Origin: a virus | Virus record (IMG/VR): IMGVR_UViG_3300025141_008848 | Coordinates: 1-64,000 of that record | Reading direction: 5' to 3' (one strand) | Length of the DNA stretch: 64,000 bases | Shown: positions 24,626 through 33,877 of the stretch, piece by piece | How positions within the stretch are numbered: the first letter of the stretch is position 1 | How the letters are laid out: each line of letters opens with the position of its first letter | Program-made: the position numbers and the translations under genes | The notes under the pieces: model-generated | What the model saw: only the letters and a program-made list of their open reading frames with translations | Databases searched by the model: none | What the model was told of the DNA's origin: nothing

Positions 24626-27600
24626 ATGGGAACACAAAATTTAAATAATTTTTATTTCAATAAACTAGATACTAAAATTAATTATAGTCAGTATTATGAT
24701 TTATTTTTAGCGTCTGATGAGAAAGATTTTAATACTGATGTGGTATGGTCTAGTGGGATTACTGCTTATGATGATGGTGACATACTACCAGTATGGATTG
24801 ACCTTAATGATACCAATTGTTCCACACAACCAACCACAACATGTGCATTCCAGTATCCAACAGGAAATACCCCAACCTACTACACCAATACGGGATACAC
24901 ACCTTTTGTCATTTTAAGTAAGAATATTTGGCCTGAAGCAAAATCTATGTGTGACTGTCCTTGGAATAATTATGGGTATACCGCGTCAACCCAATGGTTT
25001 GAAATTTGTGACTCAATATATACAGGTTTGGATAATGGTTTGCTTAATGAAGAGCAACTTTTGGATGGATACTGCCTATACTTAGTGGACTCATTTTCAG
25101 CAGCGGGATGGACCAATGGTACTTTTGACCAACACACATACGATAAAAGGTTAAAAATGAACCAAGTAAAAGCATTCGGACACCCTACTTTAGGAGCCAC
25201 TAATGAATGGTACACAGATACTAGTATTTTAAATAATTTTGATAGCTCTGGTTATTACCAAGACCTACGAGGAGGATTCTATCAAGGATTCTATAAATTA
25301 TATGGTTATCCATATGAGGTACTACCAACCAGACCTAAGAAAGGATGGTCTTTCGAGACTTATTTAAAATTAAATACGATTGGTAGTACTCTTTGTGATG
25401 GTGGTGAAGGATTTATTAATCCTTGTTGTCAACCAGTAGGTGATGAGTCACTTACGTGTGGTGAAAACGGAAATTGTTACAATACTAGTGGGTGGAATAA
25501 TATTAATTTTGTAACAACCGCAACGAGTATTACTTTTGGTTTCGCGACAAATGTCTGTAGTCCCCTAACATCACCACCTAACAGTTTACCCCAACATTTA
25601 TTAAATTATAGTGTAGCGGGACTTAATGTTATTAATGTAGAAAATAGTAATAATGGAGGGTTCTTCTTTTATAAAGGAATCAGAGCAGAGGACAAATATC
25701 AAAACAGAGGAGGACTATCTGCCGATACCCAATTAGATACCTTATCAGCATGTACCACATTAAGTGGGGGGCATTATACAATATCAGGTGTTACAGGTTG
25801 TTGTAATACAGTGGAAAAAGCGGTAAAGCTAACCAACCAAAATAAATCACCAGACCCAAGATATGACGTTTATAGTAATGCTTTTGGTGTGAGATTAACG
25901 GATGACATGAGAATAGGTTATCGAACTATTAGATATACGGGTGAATGTATAACAACGGGGGATACAACTGGTATTGTACCCCCATACTACTACAATGGTC
26001 AGTGGTTGGAAGGTGGAACAACCGGAAACACATGTAATACAGGAAGTAGTTTTTCATGTGGGTATACTATAGAGGAAAGTTATTCGGACCCAATATGTCA
26101 ATTTATAACACAAAGTGGTAATTGTGCGGAGACTTGGATTCAGGTAGATGTTGTTTTTGATAGAAACCTATACCTAGAAGAATGTGAAATATATAATAAT
26201 GGTGGTGTTAATGATTTGGTTAAGATTAGGGTTGATAAGTTTGAGAGGTATGGTAGTCATGTAGCAAATAATGGGGGCCCTTTTGGGTGTCACCCGACAG
26301 AACATGCTCAAGAAGTGAAACCATGTAAAGACCAATACCCTAGGTTCATAGAAGATGCATATTTTGATTTTAATTGTCATGGTGCACAAGTACAAAGTTG
26401 GTTTAATGAAAGAGAGTATAGGTTGGGAACTCTAACCTTCTATGTAAATGGAAGAAGAGTGCATAAAGTAGAAAATTATGAAGAAATAATACCTAGACAA
26501 TTAAATACAAATAAACAAACACAGGTAGGTGTGGCTTATAATATGTCTTGGGGTGGTGGAGCACTAGGACTAAGAGAAAGCCTAATCCAACAAAGACCTT
26601 CACCATGGGACCCATGTGTTATTGACAGTGGTGGGCCTAATCAGACAACCTTCACCAACTTAGATTTAACACCAGATAGAAGATTGATAAGTGATAATTT
26701 TGCTGGTTCATTTGTGGGTGGAATATCACAAATGATGTATTACCTCAAACCACTAAGTGCTGATGAAATATATCATAATTTTTTAATTAACAAAGATAGA
26801 TATAGTTTAATAGACTGTGAAGAATGTAAGAATTGTAATAGTATGTGTGCTGATTGTGACTTACCTGGAGCTATTAATCCACAAGATACGTCACCAGTGG
26901 CTACATATCCATTACACACCTATATTGCTTGTACCGGTGGAAATAATCAAGTTCCTGGATATATAGCAAATGGATTCCCAGTAATTTTTATATCTGACTC
27001 CGGAGGGACTAATAATTACGAAGTGGATTCAGAGGACTACTACCAGATTATAGGGGCTCCAGAGGTAGGTACGGTAGTAAGACGTAATGTTTTACAGAAT
27101 GATGGAGTAACTTATCTACAACAATGTTATGAATATGTGGGAGTACAACAGTTCCCAATACCTGATGTTGGATGGACTTATTTAGTAATTATAGCAGCTC
27201 CTGGTGGGGTTAACGAATTAACTATATTTCCATATAGTAACCCACCTTTTACTGGGGATACTAGATGTAACGATTGTTGTGTGGGTTGTGGTTCTTCATC
27301 TGCACCCGTAGGTCCACCACCACCACCACCGCCACCTCCTAGTCCAAATAGTTGCCCAGCACAAACTACAGTACCACCACCGGGTAATTGTATTGGTAAA
27401 ATATTTGGTGGTGAGTATACAAATATAGTAGGTGCTACTGTAGACTACTTTATAGACCCAGCAAATGGAAACCAGAATGTACTTTTTGGTGACATTTATT
27501 TTGAAATACCAAGAAATCAACCATGTCCACCAATACCAGAATGTAATGGGTTGTTAAATGGAGGTAGTCATATGTTACATCACATAACAACTATCCATGT

Positions 27601-27775
27601 GACTTATTTAGGTGTAACACAAGTATTTACAATGACTTCTACATGGGCAGATGTGGTGGCTGGATTACTAGTACAAGGAGCTCCAGTTACAACAATGATG
27701 GGTTATAACCAAATACTATCCCTTGGAATAAGTGTGTCAGCAGTAAATGGTACTCCATGTACAGGTTGTTCGTAA
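24626..27775 (+). CDS. cysteine-rich LamG-like tail fibre / virion adhesin
   Basis: A 1049-residue protein. The middle (about 240-740) is a jelly-roll lectin-like region: GWSFETYLKL, LTFYVNGRRVHKVENYEEI and AGSFVGGISQMMYYLKPLSADEI give the typical strands and end motif of LamG/concanavalin-type domains of large phage fibres. I count about 42 cysteines, many paired or in CxxC (DCEECKNCNSMC, RCNDCCVGCG), very rare in phage proteins. A run of nine prolines near residue 900 is a linker to a 150-residue C-terminal domain. It probably binds a host surface glycan. The only plus-strand gene before the polymerase region, with its own promoter. Confidence 0.72.
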   Translation: MGTQNLNNFYFNKLDTKINYSQYYDLFLASDEKDFNTDVVWSSGITAYDDGDILPVWIDLNDTNCSTQPTTTCAFQYPTGNTPTYYTNTGYTPFVILSKNIWPEAKSMCDCPWNNYGYTASTQWFEICDSIYTGLDNGLLNEEQLLDGYCLYLVDSFSAAGWTNGTFDQHTYDKRLKMNQVKAFGHPTLGATNEWYTDTSILNNFDSSGYYQDLRGGFYQGFYKLYGYPYEVLPTRPKKGWSFETYLKLNTIGSTLCDGGEGFINPCCQPVGDESLTCGENGNCYNTSGWNNINFVTTATSITFGFATNVCSPLTSPPNSLPQHLLNYSVAGLNVINVENSNNGGFFFYKGIRAEDKYQNRGGLSADTQLDTLSACTTLSGGHYTISGVTGCCNTVEKAVKLTNQNKSPDPRYDVYSNAFGVRLTDDMRIGYRTIRYTGECITTGDTTGIVPPYYYNGQWLEGGTTGNTCNTGSSFSCGYTIEESYSDPICQFITQSGNCAETWIQVDVVFDRNLYLEECEIYNNGGVNDLVKIRVDKFERYGSHVANNGGPFGCHPTEHAQEVKPCKDQYPRFIEDAYFDFNCHGAQVQSWFNEREYRLGTLTFYVNGRRVHKVENYEEIIPRQLNTNKQTQVGVAYNMSWGGGALGLRESLIQQRPSPWDPCVIDSGGPNQTTFTNLDLTPDRRLISDNFAGSFVGGISQMMYYLKPLSADEIYHNFLINKDRYSLIDCEECKNCNSMCADCDLPGAINPQDTSPVATYPLHTYIACTGGNNQVPGYIANGFPVIFISDSGGTNNYEVDSEDYYQIIGAPEVGTVVRRNVLQNDGVTYLQQCYEYVGVQQFPIPDVGWTYLVIIAAPGGVNELTIFPYSNPPFTGDTRCNDCCVGCGSSSAPVGPPPPPPPPPSPNSCPAQTTVPPPGNCIGKIFGGEYTNIVGATVDYFIDPANGNQNVLFGDIYFEIPRNQPCPPIPECNGLLNGGSHMLHHITTIHVTYLGVTQVFTMTSTWADVVAGLLVQGAPVTTMMGYNQILSLGISVSAVNGTPCTGCS

Positions 27776-27791
27776 TAACCAATATATATGA

Positions 27792-27805
27792 TATTTATAA
27801 TAAAA
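27792..27805 (+). promoter_or_regulatory. probable late promoter
   Basis: TATTTATAATAAAA, starting 22 bases before the ATG at 27814. It is identical over 14 bases to the sites at 35650 and 41022. Confidence 0.7.
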
Positions 27806-27813
27806 TAAGATAA

Positions 27814-28209
27814 ATGGAATTTTTTATAAGAAAAAACTCACTAGAACCGATACTTAAAATGCAACTTGTGCAAGATGGTAGAAATGACTTTAAAAGTTTT
27901 CATGACAAGTTAGCAAATTCCAGTATATATTTTTCTATGAAAGACGTAAAAACTGGGATTCCTAAGATATTAAACGCGAAAGCACATATAGTTGCTAAAA
28001 CTACTGTATCGGTTAATTCTCCGGTTGAGTATTACATATATTATAAGTGGAAATCTAGAGATGTTAATAAATCTGGTAGATTTGAAGGACAATTTATCGT
28101 ATATTTTCATGAACAAAATTGTTCAGAACTAATAGTACCAATCCGAGAAGACCTATACATTAATATTTCCGAATCTTTTGTTGGTGCCCCTTGTAACCCA
28201 CCTTGTTAA
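27814..28209 (+). CDS. hypothetical beta-rich virion protein
   Basis: A 131-residue protein, probably beta-structured. SSIYFSMKDVKTGIPKILNA, EYYIYYKWKSRDVN and GRFEGQFIVYFHE follow the strand order of an Ig-like or BppU N-terminal-type baseplate domain, a weak resemblance only. Cysteines in the C-terminal GAPCNPPC echo the Cys-rich neighbour. Its late-type promoter and place directly after the fibre gene suggest a tail or fibre accessory protein. Function unknown. Confidence 0.6.
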   Translation: MEFFIRKNSLEPILKMQLVQDGRNDFKSFHDKLANSSIYFSMKDVKTGIPKILNAKAHIVAKTTVSVNSPVEYYIYYKWKSRDVNKSGRFEGQFIVYFHEQNCSELIVPIREDLYINISESFVGAPCNPPC

Positions 28210-28212
28210 TTT

Positions 28213-28244
28213 ATTGATTAGTTAGAGTTTTTTATTTATATTTG
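28213..28244 (+). promoter_or_regulatory. Bacteroidetes-type host promoter (for DNA polymerase)
   Basis: ATTG at 28213-28216, 20 bases, then TATATTTG at 28237-28244, fitting the Bacteroidetes -33 TTG / -7 TAnnTTTG promoter. The ATG of DNA polymerase is 12 bases downstream. A TATTTATA late-like match overlaps it (28233-28240), so the site may serve both programmes. Confidence 0.6.
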
Positions 28245-28255
28245 TATGTAATAAT

Positions 28256-30991
28256 ATGCAAGAATTAAGTATAAATAATATGATGGAAAAAGCTACTATA
28301 GAAGAAATAGAACAATTTTTACACGGTAATGACCCCGAACAATATATTGTTGCTTTAGAATATGGGTGGAGAAGTAGTAAAATTTATAAAATAAAAGAAT
28401 ATCCAGACAGAGGTAAAGTTATAGAAACAGACACCTTTATACCTTTTTGCTGGGTTGGTGATTTAAGTAAGAAAAACTTTTATCGGGGAAGTAAACAAGC
28501 ACAGAAAGAAGCCATAACCAAATACGGAATATTAATAGAGAAATTATATTGTGGTGATGATGAAAGATTGGGTGAAGGTCTAACTTATTTAATAAAAACA
28601 ACAAAAACTTATAGAGATTTAGTAAGTTTTTTTAAACAAGGTGGTTTAAATCCTTGGGGTGAAGATAATAGAGACTCGATAATGATTTTACCACCTATAG
28701 AACAATATCTAGTACAAAAAGAAAAAAGGTTATTTAAAGGGTTTGAGGACTATGATGACATACATAGATTTGTTTTTGATTTAGAAACTACATCCTTAAA
28801 TCCAGAAGATGGAAGAATTTTTATGGTCGGAATGAAGGATAACAGGGGTTTTGAAAAAGTAATAGAAGTCGGGGATAATGATTTAGAGGAGTCTGAAGCG
28901 ATATACAAATTTTTTGAAACCATAGAGGAAATAAAACCTAGTATAATAGGGGGGTACAACTCATCTAATTTTGATTGGAACTGGTTATTCAAACGAGCAG
29001 AAATACTACAAATGGATACCACACAATTCAAAACCCTAAATCCAAATGAGGGGTATAAATTTAAGGACAACGTTTTAAAATTGGGAGCGGAAATTGAAAA
29101 CTACCAACAGGTAAAGATATGGGGATGTAATTCCTTAGATATTGCACATGCGGTAAGACGGGCACAAACAATCAATTCAGAAATAAAGAGCTGGGGGTTA
29201 AAGTACATAACTAAGTTCACTAAGTCCGAAAAACCTAATAGGGTGTATGTAGAGGGGGATAAGATAGCTTCAACGTATAGGGAGAATAAAGAGTTTTATT
29301 TAAATGTAGAGAATGGAAAATATAAACCAGTTGGTTCAGAGGGACTATTCAATATAGACAAAAAGTTTCCTGATGTTTATAAAAAAGTTAATGGAGCTAA
29401 AATAGTTGAACAATATCTAATGGATGACTTATGGGAGACCATGGAAGTCGATGAACAATTTAACCAAGCATCTTTTTTATTAGCAAGTATGGTACCAACT
29501 TCTTATGAAAGAGTATCTACAATGGGTACAGCTACTCTTTGGAAAATGTTAATGTTGGCTTGGTCATACCATAAAGGGTTAGCTGTCCCTAAGAAAGACA
29601 GTAAACGACCTTTCGTGGGTGGGTTATCTAGGTTAGTAAAAACTGGATATTCTACAAATGTATTAAAACTAGATTTTAGTTCACTATACCCATCGATACA
29701 ACTTGTACATAATGTTTTTCCAGAATGTGACATTACTGACGCTATGAAAGGTATGTTAAAATATTTTAGGGATACCAGGATTAGATATAAAAATTTAGCT
29801 TCTGAATATTATAACACTGATAAAAAGAAATCAGAATCATTTAGTAGAAAACAATTACCTATTAAAATATTTATTAATTCTATGTTTGGTTCTTTATCTG
29901 CACCACAGGTCTTTCCTTGGGGTGATATGAATATGGGGGAAAAAATAACCTGTACAGCTAGACAATATCTTAGACAAATGGTTATGTTTTTTATGGAAAA
30001 AGGTTATGACCCTTTAGTAATGGACACTGATGGAGTAAACTTTTCTTGTCCTTTAGATGTAGAAGATAGGTCATACATTGGATTAGGAAATAATAGTTTG
30101 GTGATTAAAGATAAGTCTTATCTGGGTAGTGAAGCTGATGTTGCTGAATATAATGATTTATTTATGAGAGGTGAGATGGGGTTAGACACAGATGGACAAT
30201 GGCCTTCATGTATTAACGTAGCAAGAAAAAATTACGCTTTATTAACAGGTGACGGAGTAGTTAAATTAACAGGAAACTCCATTAAATCCAAAAAGATTCA
30301 AGGATATTTAGAAGAATTTATAGATAAAGGATTAACATTGTTATTGGAGGGTAAAGGCGACGAATTTGTTGAGTACTACTACGAATACCTTCAAAAAATA
30401 TATGATAGGGGTGTATTACTTGCAAAAATAGCTAATAAATCTAGAGTTAAACAAACTATAGAATCCTACAAAAAAAGATGTACACAAAGAACAAAAGCTG
30501 GCAATCTTATGGCTAGACAAGCACATATGGAGTTGATTATAAAAAATAATCTACAAGTCTCTTTAGGTGATACAATTTATTATGTTAATAATGGTACAGC
30601 AATGTCACACGGTGACGTCCAGAGGAAAAAGAAAAAAGATGGAACAGAAGAAATTGTTTTAAATTCTTACCTAATATCGGAAAATGATTTAGAGAATGGG
30701 ATGAAGGGGGAGTATAACGTACCAAGATATATAAATGTGTTTAATAAAAGAGTAGAACCACTATTGGTATGTTTTAATACAGAGGTTAGAGAGTCTTTAC
30801 TTAAAAAAAATCCTGAAGACAGAGAATATTACACAAAAACACAGTGTGAGTTACTTAATGGTGTACCTAGAAAAGAAGGTGACCAAGACTCTCTAGAAGA
30901 AATACTTACACTATCATCCGAAGAAAAAGCTTATTGGGAGAGAATGGGTCTTAAAGAAAATTATTTTGTAGAGGAACTAGGACTCCTTTAA
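28256..30991 (+). CDS. 43: family B DNA polymerase (T4 gp43-like) with 3'-5' exonuclease
   Basis: A 911-residue replicative polymerase, about T4 gp43 length. The exonuclease domain has Exo I FDLETTSL (Asp175, Glu177), Exo II GYNSSNFDWNWL and Exo III YLMDDLWETM (Y-xxx-D). The polymerase domain has motif A DFSSLYPSI (Asp473), motif B KIFINSMFGSLSA (from about residue 540) and motif C DTDG (Asp590, Asp592). All metal-binding residues are intact, so it should be active. The C-terminus overlaps the end of the convergent S74 fibre gene by 15 bases. A host-type promoter precedes it, consistent with early or middle expression. Confidence 0.97.
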   Translation: MQELSINNMMEKATIEEIEQFLHGNDPEQYIVALEYGWRSSKIYKIKEYPDRGKVIETDTFIPFCWVGDLSKKNFYRGSKQAQKEAITKYGILIEKLYCGDDERLGEGLTYLIKTTKTYRDLVSFFKQGGLNPWGEDNRDSIMILPPIEQYLVQKEKRLFKGFEDYDDIHRFVFDLETTSLNPEDGRIFMVGMKDNRGFEKVIEVGDNDLEESEAIYKFFETIEEIKPSIIGGYNSSNFDWNWLFKRAEILQMDTTQFKTLNPNEGYKFKDNVLKLGAEIENYQQVKIWGCNSLDIAHAVRRAQTINSEIKSWGLKYITKFTKSEKPNRVYVEGDKIASTYRENKEFYLNVENGKYKPVGSEGLFNIDKKFPDVYKKVNGAKIVEQYLMDDLWETMEVDEQFNQASFLLASMVPTSYERVSTMGTATLWKMLMLAWSYHKGLAVPKKDSKRPFVGGLSRLVKTGYSTNVLKLDFSSLYPSIQLVHNVFPECDITDAMKGMLKYFRDTRIRYKNLASEYYNTDKKKSESFSRKQLPIKIFINSMFGSLSAPQVFPWGDMNMGEKITCTARQYLRQMVMFFMEKGYDPLVMDTDGVNFSCPLDVEDRSYIGLGNNSLVIKDKSYLGSEADVAEYNDLFMRGEMGLDTDGQWPSCINVARKNYALLTGDGVVKLTGNSIKSKKIQGYLEEFIDKGLTLLLEGKGDEFVEYYYEYLQKIYDRGVLLAKIANKSRVKQTIESYKKRCTQRTKAGNLMARQAHMELIIKNNLQVSLGDTIYYVNNGTAMSHGDVQRKKKKDGTEEIVLNSYLISENDLENGMKGEYNVPRYINVFNKRVEPLLVCFNTEVRESLLKKNPEDREYYTKTQCELLNGVPRKEGDQDSLEEILTLSSEEKAYWERMGLKENYFVEELGLL

Positions 30992-32026
30992 TCCATCAGA
31001 ACTAACAATAACCCAGGTAGACAACTCATCCACAAAAACAAATTCAACACAACTATCACCACTTAAACTGAGTGATTCCCATTTATTATCTATTAATCCT
31101 ATGTCTGGTAAAATATCTACATTAGATAAAGATTTTATCTTTATTTTTTTATCTTTTTGTGAGTTTAAAGTTATTGTACATTCTTTAGTTATAACTAATA
31201 AATATTCACCATCCGTAGTGTGATTAGAACTAATAACTTTAGTTTTTATGTCAGTTTCTACTGTAGAATCATAATCTACTTTAATACCATCCTTATACAA
31301 TCCCTGTAATAAACTTAATAATGCGACTGAAAGCAGGTTATATCGAATATTGTCAGGTCTACCCAAACTATCGTAGACCACCAACTCACCAAAACCTAAC
31401 GATTCTAATTCTTCAGCTATCATACCAAATCCATCACCACCAGTCTCTATATATTTAAAAAAGTAAGTTCTAAGGTCTAATAATTTTTTATACCTTTGTG
31501 AGTTTATAGGACGTAAATTATTTTTATATCTTCGAGAGGAAGAAGAGCCTCTAACAACATTACCAAACTCGTCTATTTGTAAATCTACATTTCCACTAGT
31601 AACAGCATCTAATAATAAACCTAATTTATCTATTTGTAGGGTACTTGCACTTATCCCTGGATTTGTCGTACCCCCACTTAATGGTGGTGTAGGGGTTTTT
31701 CCTATAGATAAAACTGCTGTATACCCTGTTACTGCAGAAAATGGAGTAATTGTTACTACCGAAGAAGCTGAGGTTGAGGAATACGGTCCCACCATAAATG
31801 TGTATCCAGTAGTTCCAGAGTTATAAACACAACCAATACCACACTGTTCTTCCCAATCCTTACACTTATATACCATAAATTCACCACAACCAGTCAATCC
31901 CGCACCTACGGTACATGCCGAACCTATATTTACCGTCTGTTCAAATATAGAGGAACCCGAAAAAGTGGCAGTACCACCAGTCTGTCTTAATTGTCTATTA
32001 TAATCTACTTTAGTATAAAAAGCCAT
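30977..32026 (-). CDS. tail fibre protein with C-terminal S74 intramolecular chaperone
   Basis: A 349-residue protein. Residues 1-125 are Thr/Gly/Ser-rich and Cys-containing with short beta strands. Residues 161 to about 240 are an endosialidase-type S74 chaperone: SSSSRRYKNNLRPI (161-174), LLDLRTYFFKY, GFGMIAEELESLG, then IRYNLLSVALLSLLQGL. These domains trimerise fibres and usually cut themselves off at a Ser. About 110 further residues follow the chaperone, an unusual extension. It is on the minus strand, ends inside the 3' end of the polymerase gene by 15 bases, and starts 1 base from the neck-like gene. Confidence 0.85.
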   Translation of the reverse strand: MAFYTKVDYNRQLRQTGGTATFSGSSIFEQTVNIGSACTVGAGLTGCGEFMVYKCKDWEEQCGIGCVYNSGTTGYTFMVGPYSSTSASSVVTITPFSAVTGYTAVLSIGKTPTPPLSGGTTNPGISASTLQIDKLGLLLDAVTSGNVDLQIDEFGNVVRGSSSSRRYKNNLRPINSQRYKKLLDLRTYFFKYIETGGDGFGMIAEELESLGFGELVVYDSLGRPDNIRYNLLSVALLSLLQGLYKDGIKVDYDSTVETDIKTKVISSNHTTDGEYLLVITKECTITLNSQKDKKIKIKSLSNVDILPDIGLIDNKWESLSLSGDSCVEFVFVDELSTWVIVSSDGLKES

Positions 32027-32027
32027 T

Positions 32028-33164
32028 CTATATTACAAATATTGTACCAGGATTCATTGGTCGATAACCTAACGATTTATTTAAACTTTCCGCTTCTAGA
32101 GCTTTTCTTTCTAACATTTTATCATTTCTTAATCTTTCTAATCTAGTCATTAATTCTTCTACTAATTTGGCTATTTCATCTTTAGATTCACTAAGTAAAT
32201 CTGCATACTCCATTGTTAATTCTGAATCCGGTGTTTTAAGGTTACCACTAAATTTACCTCTAACCCTACCTAACATTTCTTTTCCTTTTGCGAAAAAGTA
32301 ACGTCTTACCCATGATTGGGCAGGAGGATTAAGTTCAGTAAAAGTCATTTCATCTAATGTGACATCACTAGGTAATAATATAATATCTTTATTCGCGTCT
32401 AAACAATCATCTCTATTTTCAGGTCCCGAGTCGTAGTACCAATACCAAACCCGGTGTTGATGAGTCATAATATTACCAAAGTCAAATCTACCACCAGGAA
32501 CATTATATAAATGAACATATTTTGGTCCGTGTACACCACCTGGTCCAGCAGTAACTCTGTACGTCATCTCACCACCAATCATACGATTTTTTATATTTCT
32601 ATCCTGCATCCTCAACAAGACATCAAAAGCGGGCATTAAGAAATAAGAACCTTGTATTCCCATCTGAGCCATACCTCCACCGCCCCCTAAGCCCATACCA
32701 CCACCCATACCACCAAAACCACCTAGGAAAGGGTCAATAAAGGACTCATTTAGCTCGGCTCTAGAGTACCAAAGTAATTCATTAAGTTCTCTACCTGCAG
32801 GAATTTCATATATTTGAGTGTCAGCACTAAGAGTAATATAGTCTTGTTTTAGTTGGTACGGTCCACCAGCTTGTAAACCAACAATTTTAGAATAAGCATA
32901 AGTAAAGGAGGTTTCAAAACTCAAGTCTCTTGTTAAGAAGGCACTTGTTAAAGATATAACATCTAGGTCTTGACCATATAACGAAGACCACTGATTTTCT
33001 ATTAACCAGTCCTGCACATACTGACCATAATCAAGTATTGCCAATTCAATAGCTGTATCTAACATCTCATCTTCAAGTTCTACCCCACGTAATGGTGCAC
33101 CTAAGGTATGTCTAAGTTGGGTAAATAATTTCTCTCTTTTTGCTGGGTCAATTGTTGCTGGCAT
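32028..33164 (-). CDS. neck / head-completion-like structural protein (gp13-like)
   Basis: A 378-residue protein. The helical N-terminus (KLFTQLRHTLGAP, DEMLDTAIELAILDYGQYV) and C-terminal helix bundle (WVRRYFFAKGKEMLGRVRG, SELTMEYADLLSESKDEIAKL) match what I recall of gp13-type neck proteins of marine myoviruses. Between them is a strand-rich core with a striking Gly/Met stretch (residues about 145-170, GGFGGMGGGMGLGGGGGM), a flexible insertion. A TATTTATATAG-like element starts 23 bases before the ATG, and a terminator from the upstream gene lies just before it. Assignment by pattern only. Confidence 0.55.
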   Translation of the reverse strand: MPATIDPAKREKLFTQLRHTLGAPLRGVELEDEMLDTAIELAILDYGQYVQDWLIENQWSSLYGQDLDVISLTSAFLTRDLSFETSFTYAYSKIVGLQAGGPYQLKQDYITLSADTQIYEIPAGRELNELLWYSRAELNESFIDPFLGGFGGMGGGMGLGGGGGMAQMGIQGSYFLMPAFDVLLRMQDRNIKNRMIGGEMTYRVTAGPGGVHGPKYVHLYNVPGGRFDFGNIMTHQHRVWYWYYDSGPENRDDCLDANKDIILLPSDVTLDEMTFTELNPPAQSWVRRYFFAKGKEMLGRVRGKFSGNLKTPDSELTMEYADLLSESKDEIAKLVEELMTRLERLRNDKMLERKALEAESLNKSLGYRPMNPGTIFVI

Positions 33165-33171
33165 AATATAT

Positions 33172-33187
33172 CCTTTCTATATAAATA
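33172..33187 (-). promoter_or_regulatory. probable late promoter (minus)
   Basis: TATTTATATAGAAAGG on the minus strand, first base 23 bases before the ATG of the neck-like gene; AAAGGA within it also serves as ribosome binding site. Confidence 0.65.
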
Positions 33188-33203
33188 CTTGGAAGTTGGT
33201 ATT

Positions 33204-33227
33204 AAAAAAGGTCCCATAAGGACCTTT
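33204..33227 (-). terminator. intrinsic terminator (minus)
   Basis: On the minus strand AAAGGTCC, a 5-base loop and GGACCTTT form an 8-bp hairpin, followed by more Ts (plus strand AAAAAA before it). It lies between the gene ending at 33253 and the start of the neck-like gene. The GGTCC stem core is the same as in the terminator at 43007. Confidence 0.85.
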
Positions 33228-33252
33228 CATAAAATATGTGTTTAAATGAGGA

Positions 33253-33837
33253 TTATTTAGTATATGAATTAAGTATTGACTTTAATTCTGTAACGGCTTT
33301 CTTTTTACCGTCTGCAAGTTCTTTATCGGTAAGTGCAGGTTCGGACTTTTCCCACGCAGTGGTAGAAACCTTTTTAATTCTGGTAACAGCTGTCGAAAGG
33401 TTACTAAGCATATCAGCAAAACTAACATTTTTTTGTTCTTTAATAACTCGTTCTACAATTCTTTTTAAAGTACCTTCAGTAACCTTAACAACCTTACCTT
33501 CTCTTACACCTTGTAATGCGTTATACATTTTTCCATGACCTTCAGATTGTTCATTTTTCTTTTCTACCTCTTTTGATTTTTTTTCTTCTTTATCAGTCAT
33601 TTCTTCGTCAGTCATATCTTCATAGATGTCTTCTATATGACGAGCAGCGGTTTTAATTTTCTTTAAATCACTAAATGATAAGGTTTGGTCACCAGTCTTA
33701 TGACCTACTAATAAAGATTTAAGGTTTTTTAAAGCTTTATAAGCTTTTTTTAATTCTGATTTAATATCTCCTTTAGCCTCAGTTAAAGTAACCAACCGGC
33801 TTCTAAGTTGTTTTTTCGTAAATTCTTTTTTACCCAT
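33253..33837 (-). CDS. hypothetical helical protein
   Basis: A 194-residue Lys/Glu-rich, mostly helical protein. I start it at MGKKEFTKKQLRSR (complement of 33835-33837), because a late-type element lies 23 bases upstream; the longer frame to 33918 runs into the helicase gene. It opens with a segment ending in L-T-E (residues 18-20), and a second one, VTEGTLKRIVERVIKEQ, lies near residue 115. A charged middle (EDMTDEEMTDKEEKKSKEVEKK) separates the two. No known domain. Late expression and packaging in the head are possible. Confidence 0.6.
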   Translation of the reverse strand: MGKKEFTKKQLRSRLVTLTEAKGDIKSELKKAYKALKNLKSLLVGHKTGDQTLSFSDLKKIKTAARHIEDIYEDMTDEEMTDKEEKKSKEVEKKNEQSEGHGKMYNALQGVREGKVVKVTEGTLKRIVERVIKEQKNVSFADMLSNLSTAVTRIKKVSTTAWEKSEPALTDKELADGKKKAVTELKSILNSYTK

Positions 33838-33844
33838 TTCAGTT

Positions 33845-33860
33845 TGTTTATATATAAATA
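33845..33860 (-). promoter_or_regulatory. probable late promoter (minus)
   Basis: TATTTATATATAAACA on the minus strand, first base 23 bases before the ATG at 33837. It lies in the short gap after the helicase stop and helps decide the start of the downstream gene. Confidence 0.65.
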
Positions 33861-33877
33861 TAAGGAAAAGTAGGTTT

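Noticed and set aside
27311-27345. CCA/CCN repeat run as a possible microsatellite or CRISPR-like repeat
   Set aside because: It simply encodes the polyproline linker in frame; there are no spacers.
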